Shown: positions 28,740 through 40,283, counted from the first letter of the stretch. The stretch is 64,000 bases of DNA from CAJBLF01 sp964504915 (GCA_964504915.1 CAZDFH010000001.1:62001-126000), one strand, 5' to 3'. The notes: generated by a model from the sequence alone, not told the origin. Program-made: numbers and translations.

Positions 28740-28900
28740 TGACTGATAAATACTCGCGTTGCTCGTGATAAAAGTTCGTTTTCACTCACGATAAAAGTTC
28801 GCTCTGCTCACGTTTAACAATTATTTATCGCGAAGCTTTTGACGTAAAACCTTTAACGGCTGAAGGCCTTTTATCGCGAACCGCGTAAGCGGGGAACCAT
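28740..28900. repeat. gataaaagttcg / ttatcgcgaa tandem repeats
   Basis: Short units (cgtgataaaagttcg, cacgataaaagttcg, ttatcgcgaa) repeat with drift between two minus-strand genes. Confidence 0.5.
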
Positions 28901-29367
28901 TATTTATTCAATTCGTGTTTTTTGATTAGGTTGAGCAATTGATCCTGAGAGGATGTAGTAGTATCGGTCGACGTACTTGTATTACTAGCATCTTTAAATC
29001 CAAATCCACTTTCATCTACATCATCCCCTGTCATATTGGTCAAATCTTCTTCTAAACTCGGATCATATGCATCTAGTCAAGTCGAATTAGCTCAGCTCAG
29101 CAGATCTCCTGTGAGCAGCTCTCCAGAAAGAATATCTATACCCGTATTTTCTACTGACCCACTTCCTCGAAACATATATCCAAAGGACGCAGGATGAGCA
29201 ACACTCAAATTGCCTCGAGCTTCATTTCGATCTCTGGTATTGAGAAAACTAATATAGCTACCAGCATTTCAGCGAAATTTTACTAGCCCAATACATAGCA
29301 TCAAAAGGATGAATATAAGAAGTACCCGTAAGACATACTTTACGATTCTACCGGCGATAGTGTGCAT
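28900..29367 (-). CDS. hypothetical membrane-anchored, low-complexity surface protein, 155 aa
   Basis: The family is unknown. One N-terminal membrane helix (YVLRVLLIFILLMLCIGLV) is followed by an extracytoplasmic region rich in Gly, Ser, Thr, Asp and Asn, with a Thr/Ser tract (ASNTSTSTDTTTSS) and a helical end (QLLNLIKKHELNK). Four glycines are TGA. It is the last minus-strand gene before the divergently transcribed secreted repeat protein. Confidence 0.65.
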
Positions 29368-29396
29368 GGAAAATTTTTAAAGATTAAAAAATTTTT

Positions 29397-29482
29397 TGTT
29401 AACGAGTTAACATGTTAACGAGTTTTTTGAAAAATGTTTTTCAACACGTTAACCCTTTACCCTTTTAACACGTTAACCGATG
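29397..29482. repeat. GTTAAC repeat, copy 2
   Basis: Alternating 'gttaacgagttaac' and 'cacgttaaccc' units form overlapping inverted repeats upstream of the promoter at 29541. It is related to 18420-18520 and 44930-45002. Confidence 0.6.
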
Positions 29483-29540
29483 TATATCCATAATCTTTTG
29501 CATATCAATAAAAAAGGACTATACTTTCTTATAGAAAAAT

Positions 29541-29568
29541 TTGACATTATTTACAAAATGATTATAAT
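29541..29568 (+). promoter_or_regulatory. consensus promoter TTGACA - 16 bp - TATAAT
   Basis: Perfect -35 and -10 hexamers at 29541-29546 and 29563-29568, 77 nt before the ATG at 29646. It is the strongest promoter in the window. Confidence 0.85.
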
Positions 29569-29645
29569 ATTAGTATGAGACATGTTATTACATCATAACA
29601 TACCATATGGAGCACTATTCCATTTTACTCTCTTATAGTATTATC

Positions 29646-32249
29646 ATGAAAAAACTACTCAACTCAGCATTTGCTGTCACCATCCTCTTTGGATGATTGT
29701 TTGCAGTCAGCTCTGCAAGCGCCAGCAATAATGATTGCAAGGAGGTAGAATTTAACAATGAAACCGTTTGCGTCAGTATTGAAGATGCTGGCAGTGATAG
29801 ATATAGCCTTCTCGCAGAGAATATTGATGGAACTGCAGGCAGTCTTAGATGCGACATCATGTTACCAGATTCTACTCTCAAAACCATCCCTAGCTGTGAT
29901 GGGAAATTTTCTTATACTAAAGGGAATGAAGGAAGGATCAAATTATGGATTAGATCTAATGATAATGCTCCAATAGATTGGGAAGATAAACCTAGTGATA
30001 CAAGTACCTGGACGTATCCACAATGGATGTACGATTTTGACAATGCTGAATGGGCGGATAGCAATAACGAAAGCAATAGTGATAGTAATGGTGATTTAGA
30101 TAATTTCTACCTTACGACTGACGACACTACTCCTTCCACCAATACTCGAGTAGATCTTACGGTCAAGGCTCGTGATGGCGATAATAGTACCGTTACTGAC
30201 TATACTGACACTATTAACTTTAAAGTCTACAAGAGAGCTTCTGGTTCTTCTTCTTGGACATTGACTACTTCCTCTAGTGACTTTGAAATCAAATCAACTT
30301 ATGAAGATGGATACGATTTCACCTCTTCCAATCATGGGCAGAAGACACTTACCGATTTCATTAAATTTAAGAGAAACAACTATTCTTATAAAGTAAGAGT
30401 CTATGACGAAAACGATACTTCTATTTATAAGGAAATTACTTACACGATAGGTAGTGTGAATAATGATAATAATAATGGTGATTTAGATAATTTTTCTCTT
30501 TCTACTGATGATACTACTCCTTCTACTAATACTCGAGTAGATCTTAGTATCGAAGCTCGTGATAGTGATAATGAGCCTGTTACTACTTATAACGATACTG
30601 TCAATTTCAAAGTCTACAAGAGAGCTTCTGGGTCTTCTTCTTGGACATTAACTACTTCCTCTAGTGACTTTGAGATCGATTCTGATTATGATAATGGATA
30701 TGACTTCTCATCTTCTGATGATGGAGATAAAACCCTTACCAACTTTATTAGATTCAAGAGAAATAATTACTCTTATAAGGTGAGAGTCTATGATGAGAGT
30801 AATACTTCTATCTATAAAGAGATTACTTATACTGTAGGTAGTGTAAATAATAATGATGGTAATTATTCGACGGATAACTTTTATCTTTCTACTGATGATA
30901 CTACTCCATCCACCACACAATGGGTAGACTTGACGGTGAAAGCTCGTGATGGCACAAGTACTGATACGGAATATACTAATGATATCGTTGTAAGGGTGTA
31001 TTACAGAACCAATACGTCTTCCTGGACAGAAACAACATCTTCTACGTATTTTACTATCAATTCCACTTACGATAGTGATTATCAAGATGGCATTCGCTTC
31101 TCATCATCATGGGCAGGCGTACATACCTTTAGTGACTTCATTAAGTTTAAAAAAGATTATCAGTATAAAGTTGTTGTAGAAGACGTAGATGATAGCGATA
31201 TTTACGGAGAGAAAACATTTGATGCAGTAGGCAGTAATACTAGTAATGGTGATTTAGATAACTTCTACCTTACTACTAGTGACACTACTCCTTCTACTAA
31301 TACTCGAGTAGATCTCAGTATCGAAGCTCGTGATAGTGATAATGATCCCGTTACTACGTATACTGACACTGTTAATTTCAAAGTCTACAAGAGAGCTTCT
31401 GGGTCTTCTTCTTGGACATTGACTACTTCCTCTAGTGACTTTGAGATCGATTCTGATTATGATAATGGATATGACTTCTCATCTTCTGATGATGGAGATA
31501 AAACCCTTACCAACTTTATTAGATTCAAGAGAAATAATTACTCTTATAAGGTGAGAGTCTATGATGAGAGTAATACTTCTATCTATAAAGAGATTACTTA
31601 TACTGTAGGTAGTGTCAGCAATGTAGATGCTTGAGATATAGACAACTTCTATGTTTCCACTGATGATACTTCACCAGCAAGAAGCCAATGGGTAGATCTC
31701 ATTATCCAAGCTCGTGATAGCAGTTATGATACCATCACCAATTACACAAATACAGTCAAGTTCAAAGTGCAGAAGAAATCATGATCCAGTTGGGTAACTG
31801 CAAGTACAAGTTATTACTCCCTCTCTAAGACATATTATACATTTGTATCTTCTAACTACGGAGAGAAAACATTAACAGATTTGATTAAGTTTAGCCAGGA
31901 TGGAGAATACAAAGTCATCGTGTATGATGAAGATAGCACTTCTGCTGATGGAGAAAGAATCTTCGATGTAAATTATAATGGATGATCCAATAGTAGCGTA
32001 GACTGATTTACTTCTGATGAACTTGTTACTGTCCAGTCTATGTACGATGCTTGGCCAAACATGATTACTGATCTCAAGGCTCAATATTCTAAGCTCAGAA
32101 ACAGTACTACGTGGAAGACAAGATCTGATACCTTCTATGATGACACCAATGATATCTTAGATGATGTAAGTAGCAAGAAATATGATACATACGATACATG
32201 GTATAGCGCATTCTTGTCTCGATATAGATATACATTAAGTATTAAATAG
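29646..32249 (+). CDS. secreted surface protein with five ~120-aa repeats, 867 aa
   Basis: A signal peptide (MKKLLNSAFAVTILFGGLF-AVSSASAS) with a TGA glycine is followed by a ~130-aa head with four Cys, then five beta-rich repeats at about 30093, 30480, 30870, 31247 and 31637. Each starts DNFYLTTDDTTPSTNTRVDL or a variant and ends in YKVRVYDE. Repeats 2 and 4 are almost identical in DNA, so they arose recently. The Ig-like pattern suggests an adhesin or surface-layer fibre. A helical C-terminal domain (about 80 residues, Trp/Tyr rich) ends the protein; no LPXTG or autotransporter signal is seen. TGA at 31632 would cut it under the standard code. Confidence 0.85.
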
Positions 32250-32280
32250 AGAATAGAAACGGTAAAAGATGAGATATGAG

Positions 32281-32314
32281 AAAGGGCTGGTAGAAATATC
32301 AGCTCTTTTTCTTT
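32281..32314 (+). terminator. rho-independent terminator
   Basis: Stem agggctg/cagctct with one G-T pair, followed by a T-rich tail. Confidence 0.65.
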
Positions 32315-32361
32315 TCATCATTGAAAATATATTGCAAGTATATGATAAATAGATACATAAT

Positions 32362-32472
32362 GAATGTACGAATTTACAAATTTACAAATTACCAAATTAT
32401 TCCAAAACAATTCCAAAAATTTAAAATTTAAAAATTCTAAAAATATTTCGATAATTCGAATATTCGGAAACT
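32362..32472. repeat. AT-rich interspersed repeat, copy 3
   Basis: It reads acgaatttacaaattt...ccaaattattccaaaacaattcc...ataattcgaatattcgg. Same family as 11240-11320 and 42258-42385. Confidence 0.65.
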
Positions 32473-32500
32473 ATTTATCAATTTACATAGCCACTCATTT

Positions 32501-33631
32501 ATGAAAAGAAAAGCGTTCACTCTTCTCGAAGTAATTATTTCTATCACCATTTTTTCTGCATTGCTCATTGTCATTATTTCACTCTACACGAAAATGGTGA
32601 GATTAAAATACAATATCCAAGCTAGACAGTCACTGATAGAAAATTCATATAATGCCATGGAAAAAATCAATCTTCTACTCAAAGATTATACTGTCGATTA
32701 TGAAGAATATTTCAATAGAGAAAGTGTAGGCTGTAACTGAGGTAATGTCGCATCCAATTTTACATGGAACGCTACTCCAAATGGATATTGTGGAGATTTT
32801 ACTGCCTATGGGAATTCTAGTCCCACGAATCCCTGAGTCCATGCTCTTTACTACTGTAGTTCCCAGAGTCCGACCGATGCTAATGTTGTCACCAATTCAC
32901 CTGTACAGCAAGGCAGTGGATGTCTCCTTACTGGGCAACAATCGTTCTGAGAATATTACTGGCAATTTCGAGATGTGAAAGATGATTCTGATGGTGTAGC
33001 CGGAGCATTGGGTGATGCAGGTGATGATCCTGTGATGAAGTGACCTGACGCTATTACAGATCCGACACAGGTCAAAGAGCTATACTTAATCTCACAAGAC
33101 GGCAAGGAAAGGTTGCTCCTGAGAAGAGCACTTATAGATGCCTATGATGCAAATAATGATGGCATCATCTCTGGAGATAATGAGCATCTTTATACCTTGC
33201 AGATATTAAAACTCAGAGGCTTTGACGCTGGAGATCACCATGATTTTGATACTAGCGTTTCGTCTGGTGTCTATGATAGTAACGTGGATACCTGGGCCTG
33301 TGATTATGCTCAAGGATTTACTTGCCATGGTAGCCCTATTGGACCTCTCTATACATGATATGCTCTCCCTCTAGATCAAGATGATGGGCGAGTAAATCTC
33401 TTTGATCAGGACCTTACCGTAAGCGATCGAAATCTTGTCATCTATCCCACCAAGAGTCCCGAGTATGCACTCAAGCAAGATGAAGCACAACTCAACCCTT
33501 ATTTTACCGTTTCTCTGACAAATAAACTGTATGGCAAAATATGGTACAAAAGACTCTGACTACCATCGCTGGATGACTTCCAATTGACGTTGCAGACTAG
33601 CTTTTCTACGAAAACCTTCTATACAAAATAA
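32501..33631 (+). CDS. type IV pilin-like / pseudopilin protein, 376 aa
   Basis: The N terminus MKRKAFTLLEVIISITIFSA is a class III signal: basic leader, Ala before FTLLE with Glu at +5, then a long hydrophobic helix. It should be cut by a prepilin peptidase and join a type IV pilus or type II secretion pseudopilus. At 376 residues it is large, like GspJ/K or minor pilins with inserted domains. The rest is Cys-bearing and beta-rich. Acidic DANNDGIISGDNEH resembles a Ca-binding loop. Five or more glycines are TGA, so the gene is split in three under the standard code. No pilus machinery is in the window. Confidence 0.82.
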
Positions 33632-33634
33632 ATA

Positions 33635-33925
33635 TTATCATCCTGCTTTTGGTGGACGTGCATTGCTCGGATATGGATTTAGCCAAGTATTTGTATCCAC
33701 TTTCGACTCTCGTGGATCTTTATAAAGAAACGTTTTTGTTATTTTTTCTTTTGTTCCGTCTTTAGTTCCATCTGCATTCTCTTGTGTTTGCGTTTGTGAA
33801 GTCGCATGGAGTATATCTTCATTAATTGAATAATTGTTTGTGTATTCATACACAGGTCTTGGGGTCTCTGATGACGTAAGATGTTCACACATTATGGTAG
33901 ATATAAAAAATAAAAAAACTCTCAT
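33635..33925 (-). CDS. small hypothetical exported protein, 96 aa
   Basis: A short hydrophobic start (MRVFLFFISTIMCEHL) could be a weak signal peptide with a Cys near the cleavage point. The rest is polar and disordered-looking (Thr, Asn, Lys, Gln rich) and ends in NARPPKAGG. TGA at 33638 is Gly and TAA 33635 is the stop, 3 bp from the convergent pseudopilin stop. A longer reading from 34027 is Ser-rich and not convincing. Support is only moderate. Confidence 0.45.
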
Positions 33926-33971
33926 AGTGCTGACGACCGTGAGAGTAAACGTAGATTTTTTTATATAAAAA

Positions 33972-34046
33972 CTACACTCACGGCTTGGGTGGCTTCTTGA
34001 TTCGCTTGAACTGCTTGATAAATTCACTAAGCGTCATATTTGTCAT
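33972..34046 (-). CDS. possible 24-aa peptide
   Basis: ATG-initiated short frame with a basic sequence (MTNMTLSEFIKQFKRIKKPP) and one TGA glycine, ending at TAG. It could be a leader peptide for 33635-33925 or chance. Confidence 0.25.
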
Positions 34047-34559
34047 GGTATATAAATGATTTCTAAATATACCGAACCGCTTTCGAAAGCTAAAATAACT
34101 TCACTTCTTTCGTTCTTTTAGTTTCTCTAGTCGTCGGTATACATCCTCCTTCAAAAATATTTTTAGTTTTTGATTGAAGGATGTATAGTTACTACCTCAA
34201 ATAATTGGTTTATCTATTTGTATAATTATTTGGGTAGTATACTATAATTCTCGCATCCAAAAAGACTACATTGCATTTGTCTTTTTGGTGGTCGAATTAA
34301 AAAAATACCTCCACTGGCTGATGCAGGAAGGATGATGAAGTATATAAACTATATATTTTTATTACCTCAAAAGTTCCTGCAGTGCAGTCTTCTTAGAGGT
34401 CTTCTTGAGTTGTAACGTTATTACGTGCATACACAGTATGATAGGTAAATCTGTTGTGTATATACAGATTCCTAGACAAGATGCAAATGTTTTTCTCTTG
34501 AAACAATCCATACAAATAGATACCTTACGTGGGTATCCTTATTTATTCCGACATCATCT
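34047..34559. other. 512-bp gap with hairpins, no confident gene
   Basis: It contains a long hairpin at about 34139-34186 (tacatcctccttcaa paired with ttgaaggatgta) and another at 34258-34286 (aaaaagac/gtcttttt), which could be a bidirectional terminator. Between them lies AT-rich sequence. No code-25 reading frame of good quality was found on either strand. Confidence 0.5.
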
Positions 34560-35774
34560 ATGCATTTCCTCAGAAAATTTGTTCAGTTTAAAACGTTAGA
34601 TCCTATCGTGAGAGAGTTGATTATCATTTCTGTCATTGCCAATATCGGACAGATTATTTTTGGTACATTTATCAATATCTATGCATATCAGATAGCAGGT
34701 GGCTGGAGCTGACTCCTCTGGGGGACTTTACTCATGCTCACTATGACCCTCATCCCATTCGTGATAGTAGGATTTCTTTCGCGTAGACACGTTCTCAATA
34801 TGAGACCTTTGTTTATTGCTGGTATTATTATCTATGGATTATCATTTCTCTGTATGCTCCCTGGGACACTATGGTCACTCCTTGTATGATATTTCGTATA
34901 TGGCGTAGCTAATGGCTTATTTTATTGTGCATGGAATACCTATGAATTAAAAAGAATTAGCATAGCTGCAAGGGGTCAATATTCTGGCATTTGGCAAGCG
35001 TTTTATGGACTCGCCAAGATTATCATTCCCCTGCTTATTAGCCTGTTATTTTTTCTCCTCAAGGACGTCAATATGACTCCCTATATCATATTGCTCCCCT
35101 TATCAGCTATCGTATCTTTCATCAGTTTGTATCGGGTACGCAAACTTCCCGATGAATATCTACCTAAATTACAAACTGCAGATATGCATTATTTCTTTCA
35201 GAGAAAGCACTTTCGATGAATCTTTAATATATCAATGAGAGGCATCTATCGGATGGTTGCACTGACGCTACTCATTATTTCATTTTACATCCTCAAGACT
35301 GAGATCAATATATGAATATATACGTCCGTCATAGCCCTGTTTACCTTGTTGGCACTCGTGTATATCTGAAGACAGGTACAAGAACACAATAGAGTAATGT
35401 ACCTAGGGCTTGCCTGCATTTCTCTTACTCTCATGTATATATTCTATGCTTATCATATTACGCCACTTGGATTTATTATTGTGTCGATATGAAGTGTCAC
35501 ATTAGTACCCATCCACGCTATCTTTGATAAGGTCAACTATTTGCGTGTATTAGAATCACTCCAATCACCCACACAAAACATTTTTAGTCCTATTCTTGGA
35601 GCTGAGTTTTTGCTTTATGTCACGAGGGCTCTTTCTATATTTATTCTGTTATTTTTTGTCTGACAGTCTACAGAGACCGTTATGAAATATGCACTTCTCA
35701 TACCAGCGATATGAATATCTCTGCTTCGATGTTCTCTCTATATGTGGGAGAGACAGAATAAGCTCAAAAACTAG
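34560..35774 (+). CDS. MFS-like multi-span transporter, 404 aa
   Basis: About 11-12 hydrophobic helices in a regular pattern, starting after a short basic N terminus (MHFLRKFVQFKTLDP). The first loop and helix pair and the GFLSRRHVLNMRPLFI segment between helices 2 and 3 resemble the MFS loop 2-3 motif (G-x-L-x-D-R-x-G-R/K-R) in weak form. Many glycines are TGA, so no ORF is detectable under the standard code. The substrate cannot be told. It ends 59 bp before lysS. Confidence 0.72.
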
Positions 35775-35833
35775 TTGAGATTGTTCTTCAGATAACTATA
35801 GTTTTGTCGTTTTACTCTATAAGTATTTTTCTG

Positions 35834-38065
35834 ATGACAGAAAAAGAAACGGATCATCAAGGAGAACGCGAGGTGCGTATTGCTAAGGTGCAAAAGATGA
35901 AGGACATGGGAGTCATCCCTTATGCTCAGAGTTTTAGCAAAAAAGATTTGATTGGCGATATTATCAAAACCTCCGAAGGCAAAGATTTCCGTGACGTGAA
36001 TGATATTATCCCATCTCCCGAATTGCAGGTAACTACTGCTGGTAGAGTGATGCTCTATCGTAGTCATGGCAAACTTGCGTTTGCTAAACTTTTGGACTCT
36101 ACAGGAGAGATACAATTGATGTTTCATCAGACGAATTGTAAAATTATTACTAACAATATAACTACTGAAACAATTGAACATTGAAACAATGAAACAATCT
36201 CTGCATACAAGTTCGTAGAAAAATTTATAGATATGTGAGATTTCATAGGCGTACAAGGAGAGGTATTCCAGACACACAAAGGAGAGCTCACAATATTTGT
36301 GTCAGCTTTTATGTTTTTGTCTAAGGCCGTTAGACCACTACCCGAGAAATTCCATGGGCTCCAGGACCAAGAAGAATTGTATAGAAAAAGATATTTGGAC
36401 TTGACGATGAACCCAGAGACCTATCAAAGATTTTTATTGAAGTCTAAATTTTATCAAGTACTCAGAAATTTTTATGTCCAAGAAGGATTCGTAGAAGTCC
36501 AGACCAATATCTTGTGAAATTCAGCTTCTGGAGCTGCAGCGAGACCGTTTATCACGCATCACAATGATTATGATACTGATGTGTATCTCAGAATCGCATT
36601 TGAGACGGGATTGAAAAAAGCGACCGTCGGAAGATTTGAGAAAGTATTTGAGATCGGACAAGACTTTAGAAATGAAGGAAGCGATCCTAGTCACTTACAA
36701 GAGTTTACGCAGGTAGAACATTATGCCGTGTATCGAAATTATGAAGATAATATGAAGTTTACAGAAAAAATGTTTGACTATGTTTTTGATCAGCTTGGTT
36801 TATCCAAGAAATTAGAAGTGAAAGATAAAGATGGAAAAGTTTCAACAGTAGATTTCACCACACCATGGGAAAGGATAGACTTCACCAAGGGTATCGAGAA
36901 GGCAAGTGGAATAGATATTACGAAATATGGCATGGACGATGCTGAGAAATTGAGAAAGGATATCAAGGCAAAAAAAATAGATTTCGAATGAATGGAAAAA
37001 ATGGGTACAACAACACTCATTGATTACTTATATAAGAAAGTATTGAGACCAAAGATTATCGGTCCAGCATTCATCTACAACTACCCCGTCATTATGCAGC
37101 CATTGGCAAGAATTTCAGATGACGATAAAAATATTGTAGAACAATTTCAATTATTGGTAAACGGACGAGAAATCTGTAAAGCATATTCTGAACTTGTGGA
37201 TCCATTATTACAACAAGCCAATTTTGATAAGCAGTCAGAAGCCGCTGCCAAAGGCGACGAAGAAGCTACCGCAGGCGATGATGATTTTGTCACTGCTATG
37301 GAATACGGTATGCCACCCCAATCAGGTTTTGGTATGGGACTAGAGAGAATTCTAGCAATTCTTACTCAGCAAGATAATTTGAGAGATGTTGTGTTATTCC
37401 CTTTAATGAAACCAGAAGCTAAGTGAATAGAAGAAGATGGAAAAATTGAAAATGGAAAATTGAAGATTGAAAATTGAAAATTGTCCTCACAGGATAAAAA
37501 AATTGAAAATGAGAAGAATACTGATTATTGAACAGTACCAGATGAGCAAGCAGTGAGAAATTTGATGGACAAATATTTGACGGAGACGAAGCAACACTGC
37601 GAAGTCGTAGGTAAGGTCATGCGTTACTTCGCCAAGAAATTGGGACAAGATGAACATGTCCGATATACAGTTGGATTATTACATGACGCAGATCGAGATC
37701 ATATTGCTAAAGATGCTGCTAGTCACATGGGCGAAGCATTTGAGCAGATTATGAAAGAAGGAAATTTCCCTGATGCTATTGTCAAAGATATTCAGTCACA
37801 TTATTCAAGTAAAACTGGTGTGCCTGTGGATTCTCTGATAAGAAAATATCTGATTTCTGTGGACGAATTGTCTGGATTCATCACAGCCGTTTCCCTCATG
37901 AGACCAAATGGACTCGCCGACATGGAAGCTAAGTCGGTGACCAAAAGAATCAAAGACAAGGCATTTGCCAGAGCGGTCAATAGAGATGATTTGTTAAATT
38001 GTGAAAAATATTTGAACATTCCTGTGGCTGATTTTGTCACTGAGATGATAGAAGCAATGAAGTAA
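35834..38065 (+). CDS. lysS: class II lysine--tRNA ligase fused to an HD domain, 743 aa
   Basis: Residues about 1-530 are class II LysRS: an OB-fold anticodon domain, then motif 1, motif 2 around EIGQDFRNEGSDPSHLQEF and motif 3 GFGMGLERILAILT. The frame has no TAA/TAG after the usual LysRS end (VLFPLMKPEAKG); TGA 37424 is read as Gly. It continues through a ~40-residue low-complexity linker (KIENGKLKIENGK) into a ~175-residue HD domain (HCEVVGKVMRYF, LLHDADRDH, a later HY and Asp), likely a phosphohydrolase. Under UGA=stop the two would be separate genes. Whether the fusion is processed is unknown. Confidence 0.88.
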
Positions 38066-38085
38066 AAAGATATTTTCCAGTACAA

Positions 38086-38116
38086 CAAAAAAGCCGGCTG
38101 AAATTCCGACCTTTTC
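38086..38116 (+). terminator. imperfect terminator
   Basis: The aaaaagccgg...ccgacctttt stem has one mismatch. It resembles the element at 40905-40933. Confidence 0.45.
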
Positions 38117-38130
38117 GTTATGATTCATAA

Positions 38131-38508
38131 CTATAATAATAATGGCTTTCGCGTCACCTCGGCGATGAGCGACTTCAGTCGCATCTTGAAGTGATGCTCC
38201 ATTGGGAGAAACAATACCACCGCTCTTTTGATGATAAAGACCGGCTGCACATTTTGGTTCGGGAGGACACATGTATAATACATGTCCTTGACCACAACCT
38301 CGCCATTTTCCCACTGCCCCCGTGTAAAGGGTTGTGAGATAACGTAGAGATTTACAGCTTGCGGAGCAGTATCATGCTGTCCCATATGCAGGGCCAGCTG
38401 AAATGGTTCTGATCCATGCTTTCTGTAGAGCAGGAACGCTCCCGGCTTTACATCCGACAGGGGAATTGCTTCCTCGTCTGCCGGGAAAAGATTTTTTACT
38501 GTTTCCAT
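38131..38508 (-). CDS. hypothetical protein, 125 aa
   Basis: The family is unknown. It is soluble with a short N-terminal helix and many beta-prone segments (GAFLLYRKHGSEPFQLAL, DMYYTCVLPNQNVQPVFIIK), perhaps a small beta-barrel. It has no TGA glycine, unlike most neighbours, and its own promoter at 38554-38581. It ends at TAG. Confidence 0.6.
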   Translation of the reverse strand: METVKNLFPADEEAIPLSDVKPGAFLLYRKHGSEPFQLALHMGQHDTAPQAVNLYVISQPFTRGQWENGEVVVKDMYYTCVLPNQNVQPVFIIKRAVVLFLPMEHHFKMRLKSLIAEVTRKPLLL

Positions 38509-38553
38509 TGGAGGTATATTTAGGTTTATGATTATTTTTTTCTTTATATTCCT

Positions 38554-38581
38554 CTTATAAATATTTATCTACATAAGTCAA
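38554..38581 (-). promoter_or_regulatory. promoter TTGACT - 16 bp - TATAAG
   Basis: The minus-strand -35 is at 38576-38581 and the -10 at 38554-38559, 45 nt before ATG 38508. Confidence 0.6.
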
Positions 38582-38643
38582 CCTCTTGTATTTTAGGAGT
38601 AAATTTGTATGCTCGCTGATGTTTTTATGTATTGCAACATCGG

Positions 38644-39549
38644 ATGCTCGTCTGAAATCACGAAAGTCAGCAATTATTACAATCATATATCGACATTTTC
38701 ATGGCAGGGAAAGGGAATGTTCCATCTTTTTATATTCTTTCCTGACCTGAGCATATCGGGAAATCTACCTTCGTCCAAGAATTGGCAAAGAAATACCTCG
38801 GTGATTTTGCCTATAGCGATTTCCTCTATATCAAAGATTTTTCTCCTGAACTAGGGAAGAAGCATTCTATCAAGATTGAACTAGATAAGTCTGAGACCAG
38901 CAAGACACTCGCTGATGAGTATCAGTATACCGATTTGGGAGTCAGAGAAATTAGTAACCGACTCCAGCAGTCGTTTATTGGTGGCATGAAAATTGTTTTT
39001 CTAGAAAATATTGAGAGAATGACCTCGGAAGCAGCAAATGCTTTCTTGAAATCCTGTGAAGAACCATTAGCTCACAGGCTTATCATCGGCACTACTTCTC
39101 ATTCATCGCAATTACTTGATACTATCATCTCTAGAGCGTTGGTGATTCACTTCAATGAACTTTCTACTGATGAGCTACTCCACTTTGCCAAGGAGAATCA
39201 TTTTTTCTCAGATAATCAAGAGCTCAGAGAGCTGGCTTGTGGTATGGCAATGGGCAAACCTTGAACTCTAGTCCAGCTCCATACACTCCTCTCTCAAGAT
39301 GAAGCATTGAAACAGAAATTTACGACTATCATTCCTCTCTTGTCGAGTGGAAACCATATGTTTGAGAGTTTTGATATTTTGAAAGAATTTAAAAAAAACT
39401 GAATCTTGGATTCCTTTTTGGATGGACGAATCGCATATTGTACAGATCACGGATTGCCTGCTCAGAGCAAACAGCGAATGAAAGTAAAGAAGATGATGAA
39501 ATCAAATGTGAATGTAGAAAATCTAATGTTATATGGACTATTAACATAA
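38644..39549 (+). CDS. holB: DNA polymerase III delta' subunit, 301 aa
   Basis: Clamp-loader subunit. The N terminus MLVGNHESQQLLQSYIDIF and Walker A-like loop LSGPEHIGKSTFVQELAKK match HolB. Further motifs are KIVFLENIERMTSEAANAFLK (Walker B region, DEx replaced by ENI), SCEEPLAHRLIIGTTSHSSQ (sensor 1) and TIISRALVIHF with SRC reduced to SRA. Three or more glycines are TGA, including the GP of the Walker loop. ATG 38644 restores the N terminus. No four-Cys zinc module is seen. Confidence 0.87.
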
Positions 39550-39552
39550 TTG

Positions 39553-39688
39553 ATGTGTCTCCCTTTATAAAGGGAGAGGTATCCGCTTTTCGCGGATGAG
39601 GGATTTCCCGGGGGCTTGGCTTCTAAAATCCTCTCCCGCTTTAGCGGGACTCCCTTTGGTCGCACCCTCGTAAAACCATTGAGGACAA
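39553..39688. repeat. 120-140 bp interspersed repeat, copy 2
   Basis: Matches 26396-26516 across most of its length and in the same orientation: gtctccctttataaagggag, gtatccgc...gcggatgagggatttc, cttggcttctaaaatcctc, then a divergent end and gaggacaaa. Confidence 0.75.
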
Positions 39689-39716
39689 AAATTATTTTAT
39701 TTTTGTTTTTTGTAGT

Positions 39717-40283
39717 ATGGATAGTACAAAACATTTAGAAATCGAAATTAAATTCACGCTCAAGAATCCAGACGCGACTTTGGGTTTTTTACAACAACAC
39801 GGAGAGTTTGTCAAAGAAAGTTTTCAGAAAGATACCTATTTTTTACCACCAAATAAAAATTATTTAGAAGCAAAACCCATACATGAGTGGCTCAGGTTAA
39901 GAGAATCCGATAAAGGCGATAGCATCAATTACAAAAATCGAGCTGTGAAAGATGGTGTAGATCAGTGCTATTGTGATGAGTTTGAAACGCACTTAGATTC
40001 TATCGAAGATATGAAAAAAATATTTGGCGTCTTGGACATTAAACCACTTGTGGTAGTGAATAAGAAGAGAAAAGTATTTATGTATCAAGGCGTAGAAATA
40101 GCCATCGATGAGGTCGATGACTTATGATGGTTTATAGAATTTGAAGCGAAAGGAGAGTTTGCGAGCATAGAAGAAGCGAGAGATTACCTGTATAAACTCG
40201 CTGACGAAATGTGAACGCAACTCGACGTCCAAGATAAGAAATGATATCCCTATGTATTATTGGAGAGGAAGGGACTACTTTAA
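39717..40283 (+). CDS. CYTH-domain protein, 188 aa
   Basis: CYTH proteins (class IV adenylate cyclase, thiamine triphosphatase and polyphosphatase relatives) form a tunnel that binds triphosphate groups with metal. The N-terminal EIEIKF motif (ExExK) is present, followed by alternating basic and acidic strands: WLRLRESD, SINYKNRAVKDG, KRKVFMY, EIAIDEVDDLGWFIEFE. The three TGA glycines lie in the C-terminal third. The substrate is not evident. It starts just after a repeat copy and ends in a 4-bp tail-to-tail overlap with the next gene. Confidence 0.87.

Noticed and set aside
34405..34599. 64-codon frame before the MFS-like gene
   Set aside because: It overlaps the real start at 34560 in another frame and has no support of its own.
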